Of a stretch of 64,000 nucleotides of DNA, positions 1 through 10,346 are shown piece by piece. The stretch's first letter is position 1; each line of letters begins with the position of its first letter. Under the pieces are notes generated by a model. The model saw nothing but the letters and a program-made list of their open reading frames with translations. It was not told the DNA's origin and ran no database searches. The position numbers were made by a program, and so were the translations under genes. Source of the stretch: Actinomadura rifamycini DSM 43936 (GTDB lineage: Bacteria > Actinomycetota > Actinomycetes > Streptosporangiales > Streptosporangiaceae); contig NZ_AULB01000032.1 of NCBI RefSeq assembly GCF_000425065.1, positions 1 through 64,000 of the forward strand. Reading direction: 5' to 3'.

Positions 1-1148
1 GGCGACCAGGTCCGCGCGCCGCACCAGCCCGCGGCGGCGCAGTTCGGCGGCGGCGTCCGGCCGTCCGGTGAGCCCGTCCAGTTCCCGGGCGCGGGCGGCG
101 GCCGCGCCGCGCCGCGCGAACGGGGGCGGGCGGACGTCCAGGACCGTGATCCCGGCCGCGACCCGGTGCCGCCCGGGGTCGCGCAGCAGCGCGGTGTCGC
201 CGACGCGCAGCGGCAGCGCCCGCCGCAGTTTCAGCCGCGCGGTGTCGGCGCCGAGCGGCCGGACGTGCACCGGCACGGCCGCCGATCCGGCGTGCAGTGT
301 GAGCCGGGACGGCAGGTCGGCGGCCGGGTCGCCGCGCAGCCGCACGTCGACGACGTCCGCGGTGAGCCACCGGTCCGGGGCGAGCAGCGCCTCGCCGCGC
401 CCGATCGCGCCGCCGCCGTGCAGGTTGACGGCGACGCGCGCGACGGCGCCGACCTCGCCCCGGTCCTCCTTGAGGGTCTGCAGGCCCCGCACCCGGAACG
501 TGCCGCCGCCGGGCGCGGCGAGCCGGTCGCCGACGCGGATCGTCCCGGCGCCGAGGGTGCCGGTCACGACCGTCCCCCGGCCGCGCACGGTGAACACCCG
601 GTCGGTCCACAGCCGCACGTCGGCGTCCCGGTCGGGCGCCGGGAGTCCCGCGGCGAGGCGGCCGAGCGCGGCCCGCAGCGCGTCCAGCCCGGCGCCGGTG
701 GCGCCGCTGACCTCGACGGCCTCGACCCGCCCGAGGGACGTCGCGGCGACGCGGGCGAGCGCGTCCTCGCGGGTGCGCCGGACGGTCGCGGCGTCGGCGA
801 GGTCGCAGCGGGTGACGGCGAGCAGCGCGTGCCGCACGCCGAGCGCGTCCAGCACGGCGAGGTGCTCGGCCGACTGCCGTTGCCAGCCCTGGTCGGCGGC
901 GACGACGAACAGCACCGCCGGCACCGGCCCGACGCCCGCGAGCATGGTCGTGACGAGCCGCTCGTGCCCCGGCACGTCGACGAACGCGATCGCGGCGCCG
1001 TCCGGCGCCTCCGTCCACACGAACCCCAGCTCGATCGTCAGGCCGCGGCGCCGCTCCTCCTCGAGCCGGTCGGGCTCCATGCCGGTGAGCGCCCGCAGCA
1101 GCGTCGACTTCCCGTGGTCGACGTGCCCCGCGGTGGCGACGACGTGCA

Positions 1149-1149
<1 letters not shown>
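1..1149 (-). CDS. selB: Selenocysteine-specific elongation factor SelB (partial, C-terminus outside window)
   Basis: SelB is the EF-Tu-like GTPase that carries Sec-tRNA to UGA codons followed by a SECIS element. The first 383 codons are visible. The N-terminus opens with MHVVATAGHVDHGKS, the G1 P-loop, followed by DVPGHE (G3) near residue 55 and TRCD (G4) near residue 115. EF-Tu-like beta-barrel domains follow. The winged-helix domains that bind mRNA lie outside the window. The ATG overlaps the selA stop by one base (TGATG), so the two genes are translationally coupled. Confidence 0.95.
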
Positions 1150-2450
<1,301 letters not shown>

Positions 2451-2625
2451 ACAGGGGTCCTCCTTCACCGGCCGGTGCTCTACCCGCGATCTTGACCGGC
2501 AAACGGCACCGGATATGCCGCCACTTTCTGTGCAATCCACCCAAAAATGGGCGGTGGCGGGTTTCCGTGCCGTGAAAAACGCTCGCCCCGGGAGCAAAGC
2601 GCGGCGAGTGTTGTCATCGCGGTGA

Positions 2626-2641
2626 GTGTCGCGCGCGACAC
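2626..2641 (+). promoter_or_regulatory. Perfect 16-bp palindrome over the -35 region of the PucR gene
   Basis: GTGTCGCGCGCGACAC is its own reverse complement. It lies just upstream of a TAGCCT hexamer at 2650-2655, a plausible -10 for the PucR gene that starts at 2690. With a 17-bp spacer the -35 hexamer would fall inside the palindrome, so it is a candidate operator, perhaps for autoregulation. A second pair of arms, CCGCCAC 2518-2524 and GTGGCGG 2554-2560, lies nearer selA. Confidence 0.5.
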
Positions 2642-2689
2642 GCTCTGCCTAGCCTGGCGGCCCGGGTTTGTGCTCACGGAGGTGCCCCT

Positions 2690-3922
2690 GTGACCGAGCT
2701 AGCCGACCGACCCGCCGCCGACGATCTGTCGGACCAGCCCTGGCGCGACATCCCCCGCGAGGAGGCCGACTGGATCCGCCCCCACCTGCCCGCGCTGGGC
2801 GACGCGATGGTCGAGGGCGTCCTGCGGCACGTCCCCGAGTACGCGCGCCTCGAAGACCCCGTCTACGTGGAGGTCGTCCGAAAGACGATCGCGCGGGGCA
2901 TGGAGCATTTCGTGCGGCTCATCGCCGACCCCGACGCGTCGTGGAAGGAGCTGCACCAGCTCTATTTCGACATCGGCTACGGCGAGGCCGTGGAAGGGCG
3001 CGGGCTGGAGCACTTCCAGAACGCGCTGCGGGTCGCGTCGCGGACGGCCTGGCGGTACCTGGCGCGGGAGGCCGACCGGCTGAAGAAGCACCGGGACCTC
3101 GCCATCCGGCTGACCGAGGCGAACTTCGCGTACCTCGACCTGCTCGCGTCCGCCGCCGCCCAGGGGTACGCGCGGGCGCGGGAGAAGGCGGCGGGCGAGC
3201 GGGAGCAGCGGCGGGCGCGGCTGCTGGGGCTGCTGCTGTCGGACCCGCCCGCCCCGCGCGACGTGCTCGTCGAGCAGGCCGCCCTGGCCGGCTGGCCGCT
3301 GCCCGAGCGGATCGCGGTGATCGTCCTCGACACCCGTCCCGGCCACGGCGGCGAGGGCCCGCGCGGGCTGCCGCCCGCCCTGCTGTCCGGGCTGGACCGG
3401 GGCCGCACCTGCCTGGTGGTGCCCGACCCGGACCGGCCCGGCGGCATCGACCGGCTCACCGCGCCGCTGCGGGACTGGACGGGCGCGGCGGGGCCCTCGG
3501 TGCCGCTCGAGCAGGCCGGGGTGTCGCTGCACTGGGCGCACCGGACGCTCGACCTCGCCCCGGACTGCCCGAAGGCCCGGGGCGGCGGCCTGCTGCACGC
3601 CGACCGGCACCTGCCGGAACTGCTGCTGCAGGAGGGCCGGACGCTCGCCGAGGCGGCCGCCCGGCGCCGCCTCGCGCCGCTCGCCGACGCCGGGCCGCAC
3701 CGCGGCGCCCGGCTCGCGCGGACCCTCCTCGAATGCCTCAAGCACGGGTTCAACGCGACCGACGCCGCGGACGCCCTGCGCGTGCACCCCCAGACCGTCC
3801 GGTACCGGATGGCGCAGCTCCACGAGATGTTCGACTTCGACATCGAGGACCCGGAGCTGCGCCTGGAGCTGATGCTCCTGCTCCCCGTCTGGCTGCTGGA
3901 CGCCGACGGGGAGCGGCCCTGA
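2690..3922 (+). CDS. PucR/CdaR-family transcriptional regulator
   Basis: A 410-aa regulator. The N-terminal ~160 residues are helical with no named enzyme motif, the centre resembles the degenerate GGDEF-like domain of CdaR proteins, and the C-terminus holds the PucR helix-turn-helix (ARTLLECLKHGFNATDAAD, then LRVHPQTVRYRMAQL) near residues 345-390. The GTG start has GGAGG about 6 nt upstream. It is divergent from selA across 239 bp and has a perfect palindrome in its promoter. No ligand can be named. The neighbouring sel genes and acyl-AMP ligase are possible targets by position only. Confidence 0.85.
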   Translation: MTELADRPAADDLSDQPWRDIPREEADWIRPHLPALGDAMVEGVLRHVPEYARLEDPVYVEVVRKTIARGMEHFVRLIADPDASWKELHQLYFDIGYGEAVEGRGLEHFQNALRVASRTAWRYLAREADRLKKHRDLAIRLTEANFAYLDLLASAAAQGYARAREKAAGEREQRRARLLGLLLSDPPAPRDVLVEQAALAGWPLPERIAVIVLDTRPGHGGEGPRGLPPALLSGLDRGRTCLVVPDPDRPGGIDRLTAPLRDWTGAAGPSVPLEQAGVSLHWAHRTLDLAPDCPKARGGGLLHADRHLPELLLQEGRTLAEAAARRRLAPLADAGPHRGARLARTLLECLKHGFNATDAADALRVHPQTVRYRMAQLHEMFDFDIEDPELRLELMLLLPVWLLDADGERP

Positions 3923-3940
3923 GCGGACGTGCGGGACGGG

Positions 3941-3979
3941 TCAGCCGGTCTCCTCAGCCGGCCTCCTCAGCCGGCCTCC
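3941..3979. repeat. 13-bp tandem repeat, three copies, at the stop of the acyl-AMP ligase
   Basis: Three head-to-tail copies of TCAGCCGGYCTCC at 3941, 3954 and 3967; the last two are identical. Each copy begins with TCA, the complement of TGA, so the repeat duplicates the stop-codon region of the minus-strand ligase gene. It fills the convergent gap to the PucR gene. Confidence 0.9.
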
Positions 3980-5712
3980 GTGCGCGGCAGCGCCCCCTCC
4001 AGGTACGCCCGCCGGCACGCGGCGCGGGCGATCTTGCCGCTGCTGGTGCGGAGCAGCCCGCCCGGCTCGATCAGGACGAAGTCGTGCACCCGCAGGTCGT
4101 GGTCCCTCTTCACGGCCGCCCGGACGGCCCGCCCGACCTCCTCGGCGTCCAGCAGGGCGATCGGGACCCGCCGGTTCCGCTCGGCGATCACCACGAGGCC
4201 CTCGGTGTCGCCGGTGTCGACCGCGACCGCGCACGTGTACTCGCTCCGGATCGCCTTGTGCGCGTTCGACACCGTGTACTCGACGTCCTGCGGGTAGTGG
4301 TTGCGGCCGTCGACGATGACGAGGTCCTTGATGCGGCCGGTGACGTACAGCTCGCCGCCGTGCCGGACGCCGAGGTCCCCGGTCCGCAGCCACGGGCCGC
4401 GCGGCACGTCCCCGACCGTGCCCGACAGCTCCGCCTGGAACGTCTCCCTCGTCGCCTCGGGACGCCCCCAGTAGCCTGCGGCGACGTTCGGTCCGTGCAC
4501 CCAGATCTCGCCGACCGTCCCGTCCGGCTGCCGCACGCCGGTCTCGGGGTCCGCGATCACCACGAGCTGGCCGTAGGACGTGCCGCAGGCGAGCAGCTGG
4601 ATCGCACCGGCCGCGTCCGCGGCGCACGGGTCGGCGGTGCCCCTGCGCAGCGCCTCGTGGTCGAACGCGGTGCGCGTCGGCTCCTGGAACCTGGACGACG
4701 CCGACACGTACACGGTCGCCTCCGCGAGGCCGTAGGCGCACACCTGCGCCTCCTTGCGCAGCCCGCAGCCCTTGAACGCCTCGTAGAAGCCGGTGAGGGT
4801 GCTCTCCCGGATCGGCTCCGCGCCGTTCATGAACACCTGCACGCCGCTGAGGTCCAGCGACGCCTTCTCCTCCTCGGTGACCTGCGCGGTGAGGTACTCG
4901 TAGGCGAAGTTGGGGCCGCCGGTGAACGCGTGGTCCTGCCCGCTCAGCAGCTCCAGCCAGCGGACCGGCCGCATGATGAACGCGACCGGGTCCATGATCA
5001 CGCCCGGGTTCCCGTACACCAGCGGCAGCGCGACCGTCGTCACCAGGCCCATGTCGTGGAACACCGGGAGCCAGTTCACGCCGGTCGACTCGCGCGGGAC
5101 GCCCTCGAACGCGCGCCACAGCTGCTCGGCGTTCGTCGCGAAGTTCCCGTGCGTGATGATCACCCCGGCCGGGGTGCGGGTCGAGCCGGACGTGTACTGC
5201 AGGTAGGCGACGTCGTCGGGGTCGATCGGCTCGGGCGTCCAGTCGGGCGACGCGTCGATCTCGTCGGCGACGACGATCTCCGCGGGGCGCACGCCGTCGC
5301 CGTCCAGGAACGTCCGGACGGCCGGCAGCGCGGCGCTCGTGGTGACGACGACGTCGGGCTCGGCGTCGGCGTAGACGGCGCGGAGCCGGTCGCCGTGGCC
5401 GGGCAGGTCCGGGGAGAACAGCGGGACGCCGATGACCCGCGCGTACATCGCGCCGAGGAACCCGGCGACGTAGTGGTGGTCCTGCGGGGCGAGGAGGGCG
5501 ACGCGGCGTCCGGGCTCGGCGGCGCGGCGGATCGCGGCGGCGAGCGCGCGCGCCCGCCGGTCGAGCTCGCCCCAGGTGAGGTCGGTGGCGACGCCGTCCG
5601 GGTCGGACATGTAGTCCATGAACGTGTAGGCGCGGTCGTCGGGGAAGTCCTTGGCGAACCGGGCGAGCCGCTCGATCAGCGGCGTCCGGTCGAGGGCGGG
5701 AAGGTCGCTCAT
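3967..5712 (-). CDS. Fatty acyl-AMP ligase (FadD32/FAAL-like)
   Basis: The 581-aa adenylate-forming enzyme activates a fatty acid to its acyl-adenylate. The ATP-binding motif YTSGSTRTPAGV is near residue 170, VNWLPVFHDMGLV near 210, the GYWGRPEAT segment near 415, and the hinge motif WLRTGDLG near 445. Length and the FHDMGLV and GYWG segments resemble fatty acyl-AMP ligases such as FadD32 more than acyl-CoA synthetases. A desaturase lies 82 bp upstream on the same strand. No polyketide synthase or free acyl carrier protein lies nearby, so the acyl acceptor is unknown. Confidence 0.87.
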   Translation of the reverse strand: MSDLPALDRTPLIERLARFAKDFPDDRAYTFMDYMSDPDGVATDLTWGELDRRARALAAAIRRAAEPGRRVALLAPQDHHYVAGFLGAMYARVIGVPLFSPDLPGHGDRLRAVYADAEPDVVVTTSAALPAVRTFLDGDGVRPAEIVVADEIDASPDWTPEPIDPDDVAYLQYTSGSTRTPAGVIITHGNFATNAEQLWRAFEGVPRESTGVNWLPVFHDMGLVTTVALPLVYGNPGVIMDPVAFIMRPVRWLELLSGQDHAFTGGPNFAYEYLTAQVTEEEKASLDLSGVQVFMNGAEPIRESTLTGFYEAFKGCGLRKEAQVCAYGLAEATVYVSASSRFQEPTRTAFDHEALRRGTADPCAADAAGAIQLLACGTSYGQLVVIADPETGVRQPDGTVGEIWVHGPNVAAGYWGRPEATRETFQAELSGTVGDVPRGPWLRTGDLGVRHGGELYVTGRIKDLVIVDGRNHYPQDVEYTVSNAHKAIRSEYTCAVAVDTGDTEGLVVIAERNRRVPIALLDAEEVGRAVRAAVKRDHDLRVHDFVLIEPGGLLRTSSGKIARAACRRAYLEGALPRTEAG

Positions 5713-5727
5713 GGTGGGCTCCTGGGG

Positions 5728-5802
5728 TCACGGGGAACGCGGATTCACGGGGAGACGCTGTGCGGGGGACGCACGGTCACGGGGGCACGCGCGGTCACGG
5801 GG
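5728..5802. repeat. Four spaced copies of TCACGGGG between desaturase and acyl-AMP ligase
   Basis: TCACGGGG occurs at 5728, 5745, 5777 and 5795; two copies extend to TCACGGGGAGACGC. The last copy provides the complement of the desaturase stop (TCA at 5795). Like other repeats in this window it sits at a gene end, but the spacing (17, 32 and 18 bp) is irregular. Confidence 0.7.
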
Positions 5803-6742
5803 AGACGCGGCGGGCGGCGAGGCGCTCCTGGTCGGGCCAGCGGACGTCCCAGACCCAGCCGAGCCGCTCGAAGACCCAGATCACGCGGGCGCTGATGTCG
5901 ATCTGGCCCTTCAGCACGCCGTGCCGCGCGCACGTCGGGTCGGCGTGGTGCAGGTTGTGCCAGGACTCGCCGAACGACGGGATCGCCAGCCACCACACGT
6001 TGCGGGCCTTGTCGCGGGTCTTGAAGTCCGTCCTGCCGAACACGTGGCAGATGGAGTTGATGGAGAAGGTGATGTGGTCGCCGGCGAACACGCGCAGCAG
6101 CCCGGCCCAGAACGTCGCCGTGACCGCGCCGTGCCACGACCAGGTGAGAAGCCCCCCGAGCGCGAACGGCACCGCGAACGTCGACAGCACGATGAGCGCG
6201 TACACGGGGTCGAGCGACAGGAACCGGATGTCCTTGTCTTTCAGCAGGTCGGGGCAGTATTTGCTGCGGGACGTCCGGTCCTTGCTGAACAGCCAGCCCA
6301 TGTGCGCGTGGTAGAGGCCCTTGGTGAGCCCCCACACGCCCGGCCCGTACAGCCACGGCGAATGCGGGTCGCCCTCCCGGTCGGCGTACTTGTGGTGGCG
6401 CCGGTGGTCGGCGACCCACCGGACCACCGACCCCTGCATCGCCTGCCCGCCCAGGATCGCGAGCGCGATCCGCAGCCACCGCTTCGCCTTGAACCCGCCG
6501 TGCGTGAAGTGCCGGTGGTACCCGACCGTCACGCCGATCGCGTTCAGCGGGTAGAGGAAGGCGAAGATCGCGACGTCCGTCCAGCCGATGCCCCAGCCCC
6601 ACAGGAACGGGATCGCGCCCAGGACCCCGGCGATCGGCCCGATCACGAACACCGCGATCGCGATCCGCTCCGGCCACGGGACCGTTCCGGACAGGTCCGG
6701 CTGCGGGGTTCTGCTTCCGGCTTCGGCGACATCCGCTGTCAT
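5795..6742 (-). CDS. Membrane fatty acid (acyl-CoA delta-9 type) desaturase
   Basis: A 315-aa di-iron membrane desaturase. All three histidine boxes are present: HRHFTH near residue 75, HRRHH near 112 and HNLHH near 255. Four or so hydrophobic helices separate them in the usual pattern. Such enzymes place a cis double bond in long acyl chains at the inner membrane. The ATG at 6742 follows GGAGAG. It is the likely first gene of a unit with the acyl-AMP ligase, suggesting desaturation and activation of the same acyl pool, though that is inference. Confidence 0.92.
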   Translation of the reverse strand: MTADVAEAGSRTPQPDLSGTVPWPERIAIAVFVIGPIAGVLGAIPFLWGWGIGWTDVAIFAFLYPLNAIGVTVGYHRHFTHGGFKAKRWLRIALAILGGQAMQGSVVRWVADHRRHHKYADREGDPHSPWLYGPGVWGLTKGLYHAHMGWLFSKDRTSRSKYCPDLLKDKDIRFLSLDPVYALIVLSTFAVPFALGGLLTWSWHGAVTATFWAGLLRVFAGDHITFSINSICHVFGRTDFKTRDKARNVWWLAIPSFGESWHNLHHADPTCARHGVLKGQIDISARVIWVFERLGWVWDVRWPDQERLAARRVSP

Positions 6743-6771
6743 CTCGATGCTCTCCTTGAACTGGATGGATC

Positions 6772-6815
6772 CCCGGAGACCGGGCCGCGGTCCGTCCGGC
6801 GGCCCGGCCTCCGGG
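6772..6815 (-). terminator. Hairpin terminator after the secreted lipase
   Basis: Arms 6772-6787 and 6800-6815 pair over 16 bp with one mismatch around a 12-nt loop. It starts just after the lipase stop codon on the minus strand and has no T-tract, as is common for actinobacterial terminators. Confidence 0.6.
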
Positions 6816-6819
6816 ACGA

Positions 6820-8094
6820 TCAGCAGTCGCCCTCGGCGGGCTTGCCCTCGAAGCGGTCGTCCAGGAAGTTCGTCACGTCCCCGGCGGCGCCCCAATCGGT
6901 CGTCAGGTGCTCGGTCGGGTAGGTGTTCTTCCAGGTCGTGTTGACGCCGGCGGCGCAGTAGCGCCGCCGCGTGGCGTCCTCCGTCTCGTGCGGGATGATC
7001 TCTTCGAACCGGCCGCGGTACTGGAACACCGGGAAGCCGATCTCGTACCGGGCGCCCGAGCCGGGCCCGCCGATGTCCTCGCCGAGCCGCTGCCGGTCGA
7101 CGATCTCGCCCCACGTCGTCCCGCCGGGGCCGCGCAGCGCGTAGATCTCGTCGAGCGACAGGCCGTCGGTGGTGAAGTCCTCGACCCGCGCGCCCAGGAA
7201 CACCGCGAGCGTCCCGAACAGGCAGTGGGACCCGACGTCCCGGACCGCCTTCTCGCCCTTCTCGTTCATCAGCCCGGTGAACGGCATCTGCGGGTACGCG
7301 GCGTTCAGGCCGACGAGCGCGTCCGCGAGGAACCCGGCGAACAGGCTCCCGTTCAGCGCCTTCGCGGTCACCTTCAGGTCGCCGGGGACGCCGCCGGCGG
7401 CGGCGCCCGCGACGTCCAGCTCGGGCGCGTAGGACGACGCGAGCTGCGCGGCCCACAGCGACGCGGCCCCGCCCTCGGAGTAGCCGGAGATGCCGACCTT
7501 CCCGTCGGCCGGCGGCCCGCCGGGGATCCGCCGCGACGCCCGCACGATGTCCAGCAGCGCGTGCCCGGCGTTCGCGCCGACCATGTACGTGTGGACCTGC
7601 CCGTCGAGGTAGCCGACGCCGTCCGTCGCGGCGACCGCGTGCCCCTCCTTGAGGAACAGCGCGAGGTTCCCGCCCTCGTACATGTCGACGTACCGGCCCG
7701 CGAGCTGCTTGGAGAACGCGCACTGCGGCCCGGAGCCGAGGGTGCCGGGGTTGAACGCGACCGTCGGACGCGGACCGCCCTTCGTCCACTCGGCCTTGGG
7801 CACCGCGATCGTCCCGGTGACGACGTTCCTGCTCCCCTCGGCGTCCGTCGAGACGTAGCGGACCTTCCACGCCTTCATCGGGATGTCGCCGGGGATGTTC
7901 GTCAGCACCGCCTCCCGGCACGCGAGCAGGTCGCCCGCGTTCCCCTGGACGGCCGCGGGCGGTGCGGCGTAGATCTCCTCGTCGGTGGCGGTGCACCCGG
8001 CCGGCGCGGCGGCGGCGGGCACCGCGGCCGCGCCGGGCACCGCCGTCGCGGCCGCGCCGAGCACCGCCGCGGCGAACAGGGTCCGTAGTCGCAT
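6820..8094 (-). CDS. Secreted lipase, LIP/secretory lipase family
   Basis: A 424-aa exported alpha/beta hydrolase. The N-terminus MRLRTLFAAAVLGAAA plus a run of Ala/Pro to about residue 32 is a Sec signal peptide. The nucleophile elbow GYSEGG is near residue 190. Four cysteines (CTATDEE, LLACREA, PQCAFSK, SHCLFG) could form disulfides. The family hydrolyses acylglycerols and short esters. The ATG at 8094 precedes the signal peptide directly. It is divergent from an MFS gene and upstream of the desaturase, separated by a strong hairpin. Confidence 0.88.
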   Translation of the reverse strand: MRLRTLFAAAVLGAAATAVPGAAAVPAAAAPAGCTATDEEIYAAPPAAVQGNAGDLLACREAVLTNIPGDIPMKAWKVRYVSTDAEGSRNVVTGTIAVPKAEWTKGGPRPTVAFNPGTLGSGPQCAFSKQLAGRYVDMYEGGNLALFLKEGHAVAATDGVGYLDGQVHTYMVGANAGHALLDIVRASRRIPGGPPADGKVGISGYSEGGAASLWAAQLASSYAPELDVAGAAAGGVPGDLKVTAKALNGSLFAGFLADALVGLNAAYPQMPFTGLMNEKGEKAVRDVGSHCLFGTLAVFLGARVEDFTTDGLSLDEIYALRGPGGTTWGEIVDRQRLGEDIGGPGSGARYEIGFPVFQYRGRFEEIIPHETEDATRRRYCAAGVNTTWKNTYPTEHLTTDWGAAGDVTNFLDDRFEGKPAEGDC

Positions 8095-8280
8095 CCTCGC
8101 TCCAGGGGGTGGGCCGGGAAGACGGATGCAGCCGACTGTGTCCCACGCGGCGCGCGAGGAAAATGAAGTCCTCTCATATGGTCGGGCGCCGCTCTTAGCA
8201 ACGGACTCAACAAACCGGGAGCGCTCCCCCGCGACACCCGGCGGCGACTCCGGTCTCCCGGGTCTTCTAACGTCGGTGTA

Positions 8281-9441
8281 ATGAGCGAAGCCCTCCGACA
8301 CTCCGATACCACCTCCGACCGGCGCCCCCGGCTGGTCGGTCGGCACCTGGCGCTGGTGTTCGCGGCCACGCTGACCTCCCTCACCGGCTTCTTCCTGCTG
8401 ATGTCGGTCGTGCCGATGTACGCGCGGGCCGGCGGCGCGGGCGAGGTCGGCGCGGGGCTGGCGACCGGGACGCTGATGCTGACGACGGTGCTCGCCGAGC
8501 TGGTGCTGCCCCGGCTGATCCGGCGGTTCGGGCACCGGGCGGTGCTCGCGGTCGGGCTGGTGCTGCTCGGGGCGCCGCCGCTGGTGCTGCCCGCCTCGGA
8601 CGGCATGCCGCTGATCGTCGCGGTGAGCCTGGTGCGGGGGCTCGGCTTCGCGGTCGCGGTGGTGGTGACGGGCGCGATGGCGGCGGCGCTCGTCCCGCCG
8701 GAGCGGCGCGGCGAGGGCCTCGGGCTGTACGGGATCATGACGGGCGTGCCGTCGGTGCTGGCGCTGCCGCTCGGGGTGTGGCTCGCGGACCGGATCGGGT
8801 ACGCGCCGGTGTTCGCCGCGGGCGCGGTGCTCTCGCTGGCCGCGCTGGCCGTGCTGCCCGGCCTTCCTGGCCGGACGGGGACGGGCGGGGCGGACGAACC
8901 CGCGTTCGGCATCGCGGCCGGGCTGCGCTCGGCGGTGCTGGTGCTCCCCGCGCTCGCGTTCGGCGCGACGTCGATGGCGTCGGGCGTCCTCGTCACGTTC
9001 CTGCCCGCGGTCACCGGCCTCGCGGCGGGGGCGCTCTTGGTGCAGGCGGGCACGACGGTGTTGGCCCGCTGGTGGGCCGGGCGCGCCGGGGACCGGCACG
9101 GGGCCGGGCGGCTGCTCGCGCCGGCGGTCGCGCTCGCCGGGGCGGGCATCGCGCTGCTGGTGCTCGCGCCGCACCCGGCCGCGGTGTTCGCCGCCATGAT
9201 GCTGTTCGGCGCCGGGTTCGGCGTGGCGCAGAACGCGAGCCTGGCGATGATGTACGAGCGGGTGCCGCTGTCGGGTTACGGGACGGTGAGCGCCATCTGG
9301 AACATCGGCTTCGACGGGGGCATGGGCGTCGGTGGCGCGGCGTTCGGGGTCGCCGCCGACCGGGCGGGCCACGAAGCCGCGTTCGCCATGACCGCCGTGC
9401 TGATCTTCCTGGCGCTGCCGCTGGCGCGGCGGCGCCGCTGA
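8281..9441 (+). CDS. MFS transporter
   Basis: A 386-aa polytopic inner-membrane protein with about 12 hydrophobic segments. The loop after helix 2 carries RLIRRFGHRAV, the basic MFS motif-A region. The substrate is not evident; drug/sugar efflux-type carriers look like this. The ATG lies 7 nt after TAACGT (8268-8273) with no ribosome site, so the mRNA is probably leaderless. The stop codon abuts that of the next gene exactly (TGA|TCA). Confidence 0.88.
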   Translation: MSEALRHSDTTSDRRPRLVGRHLALVFAATLTSLTGFFLLMSVVPMYARAGGAGEVGAGLATGTLMLTTVLAELVLPRLIRRFGHRAVLAVGLVLLGAPPLVLPASDGMPLIVAVSLVRGLGFAVAVVVTGAMAAALVPPERRGEGLGLYGIMTGVPSVLALPLGVWLADRIGYAPVFAAGAVLSLAALAVLPGLPGRTGTGGADEPAFGIAAGLRSAVLVLPALAFGATSMASGVLVTFLPAVTGLAAGALLVQAGTTVLARWWAGRAGDRHGAGRLLAPAVALAGAGIALLVLAPHPAAVFAAMMLFGAGFGVAQNASLAMMYERVPLSGYGTVSAIWNIGFDGGMGVGGAAFGVAADRAGHEAAFAMTAVLIFLALPLARRRR

Positions 9442-10179
9442 TCAGCCGCGGCGGGGCCGTTCGCGCGACGGCGCCGGCCGGCCGGGGGCGGGCCGGTCGG
9501 GGCCCGGCTGGTCGGGGCCCGGCTCGCGGCGGCGCTCGTGCAGGTCGGGGTCGGACGCGCGGACGACCGGGCGCTCGGCGCGCGGGGTCTCGGCGCGGGG
9601 CTCGTCGGGCTCCTCGGGCAGGAGGCCGGACGTCTCGAGGTACTCGCGCCCGCGCGGGGTGATCTCCCAGGAGTTGCGGCGCCACTCCTTGCGCTTCCAG
9701 ACGACGCCGGCCGACAGCAGCCGGCGGCCGACGCGGCTGATCTCGGTCTCGTCGGTGCCGAGCTCGGCGGCGAGCTGCTGGTTGGACATGCCGCGGCGGC
9801 GGCAGACGGCGACGAGGAAGCGGGCCGCGTGCCCGTCGGGCTGCAGGGCGAGCTGCAGGCCGGACGGCAGCCGGCGCAGCGCCCAGTGCACGACGTCGAT
9901 CATGCCGAGGATGCGGCCGCGCTGCTCGCGCTGCGCGCCGTCGAGCGCGTCGACGTCGAGATAGTGCCGGTGCAGCCACTGCAGACCGTCTTGCACCTCG
10001 ACGAGCGCGGGCTCGTCGGCGGTGAGCGACGCGTCGGTGATCAGCATGCCGAGCGCGCTGAAGTGCCCGTCGCTGATGACCTTGGCGTGCTCCATGGTCT
10101 CGATGAGTCGCCGAACCTCGTTGCGGCGGTCGCGCGCGCGACCGGCCGGCGGGGAGGTCGGCTCTGCCCTCAGGTTCAC
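9442..10179 (-). CDS. Winged-helix (MarR-like) DNA-binding protein
   Basis: A 245-aa protein. Residues ~25-115 are helical. Residues ~118-190 form a winged helix (MSNQQLAAELGTDETEISRV is the helix-turn-helix, ITPRGREYLE the wing). A proline/arginine-rich tail of ~55 residues follows and contains a 15-bp coding repeat (PGPDQ/PGPDR). I chose GTG at 10179 because GGGAG precedes it by 5-6 nt. It is divergent from the nitrilase-fold gene over 167 bp, so it may control that gene. The exact family is uncertain. Confidence 0.72.
   Translation of the reverse strand: MNLRAEPTSPPAGRARDRRNEVRRLIETMEHAKVISDGHFSALGMLITDASLTADEPALVEVQDGLQWLHRHYLDVDALDGAQREQRGRILGMIDVVHWALRRLPSGLQLALQPDGHAARFLVAVCRRRGMSNQQLAAELGTDETEISRVGRRLLSAGVVWKRKEWRRNSWEITPRGREYLETSGLLPEEPDEPRAETPRAERPVVRASDPDLHERRREPGPDQPGPDRPAPGRPAPSRERPRRG
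9495..9524. repeat. 15-bp tandem duplication inside the winged-helix gene tail
   Basis: GGTCGGGGCCCGGCT occurs twice head to tail (9495-9509, 9510-9524). On the coding strand it gives a five-residue PGPDx repeat near the C-terminus. The period matches repeats found downstream of other genes here. Confidence 0.85.
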
Positions 10180-10231
10180 GGCTGCTCCCGGGTCGACGAA
10201 GTGGCCGTACCCCTCAAGGGTGAGCCCGTGC

Positions 10232-10249
10232 CAAGTGATTGTCAAGTGA
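10232..10249 (+). promoter_or_regulatory. Direct repeat CAAGTGA in the divergent promoter region
   Basis: CAAGTGA occurs at 10232-10238 and 10243-10249, 11 bp apart (one helical turn), between the winged-helix gene and the nitrilase-fold gene. Direct repeats one turn apart can place two protein subunits on the same DNA face. No binding protein is known. Confidence 0.3.
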
Positions 10250-10346
10250 AGAGTGTATCCGATGCCACGGAAGGAGGGTGCCCCTCCGGTTAGCATCGAG
10301 TTACCGCCAGATGTCGCCGCTCGTTGATTTCCCCCGGAGGGTGCTC

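Noticed and set aside
2451..2689. tRNA-Sec (selC) in the selA upstream region
   Set aside because: Inverted repeats are present, but no ~90-nt cloverleaf, TCA anticodon loop or GGTTCGA-like T-loop could be assembled.
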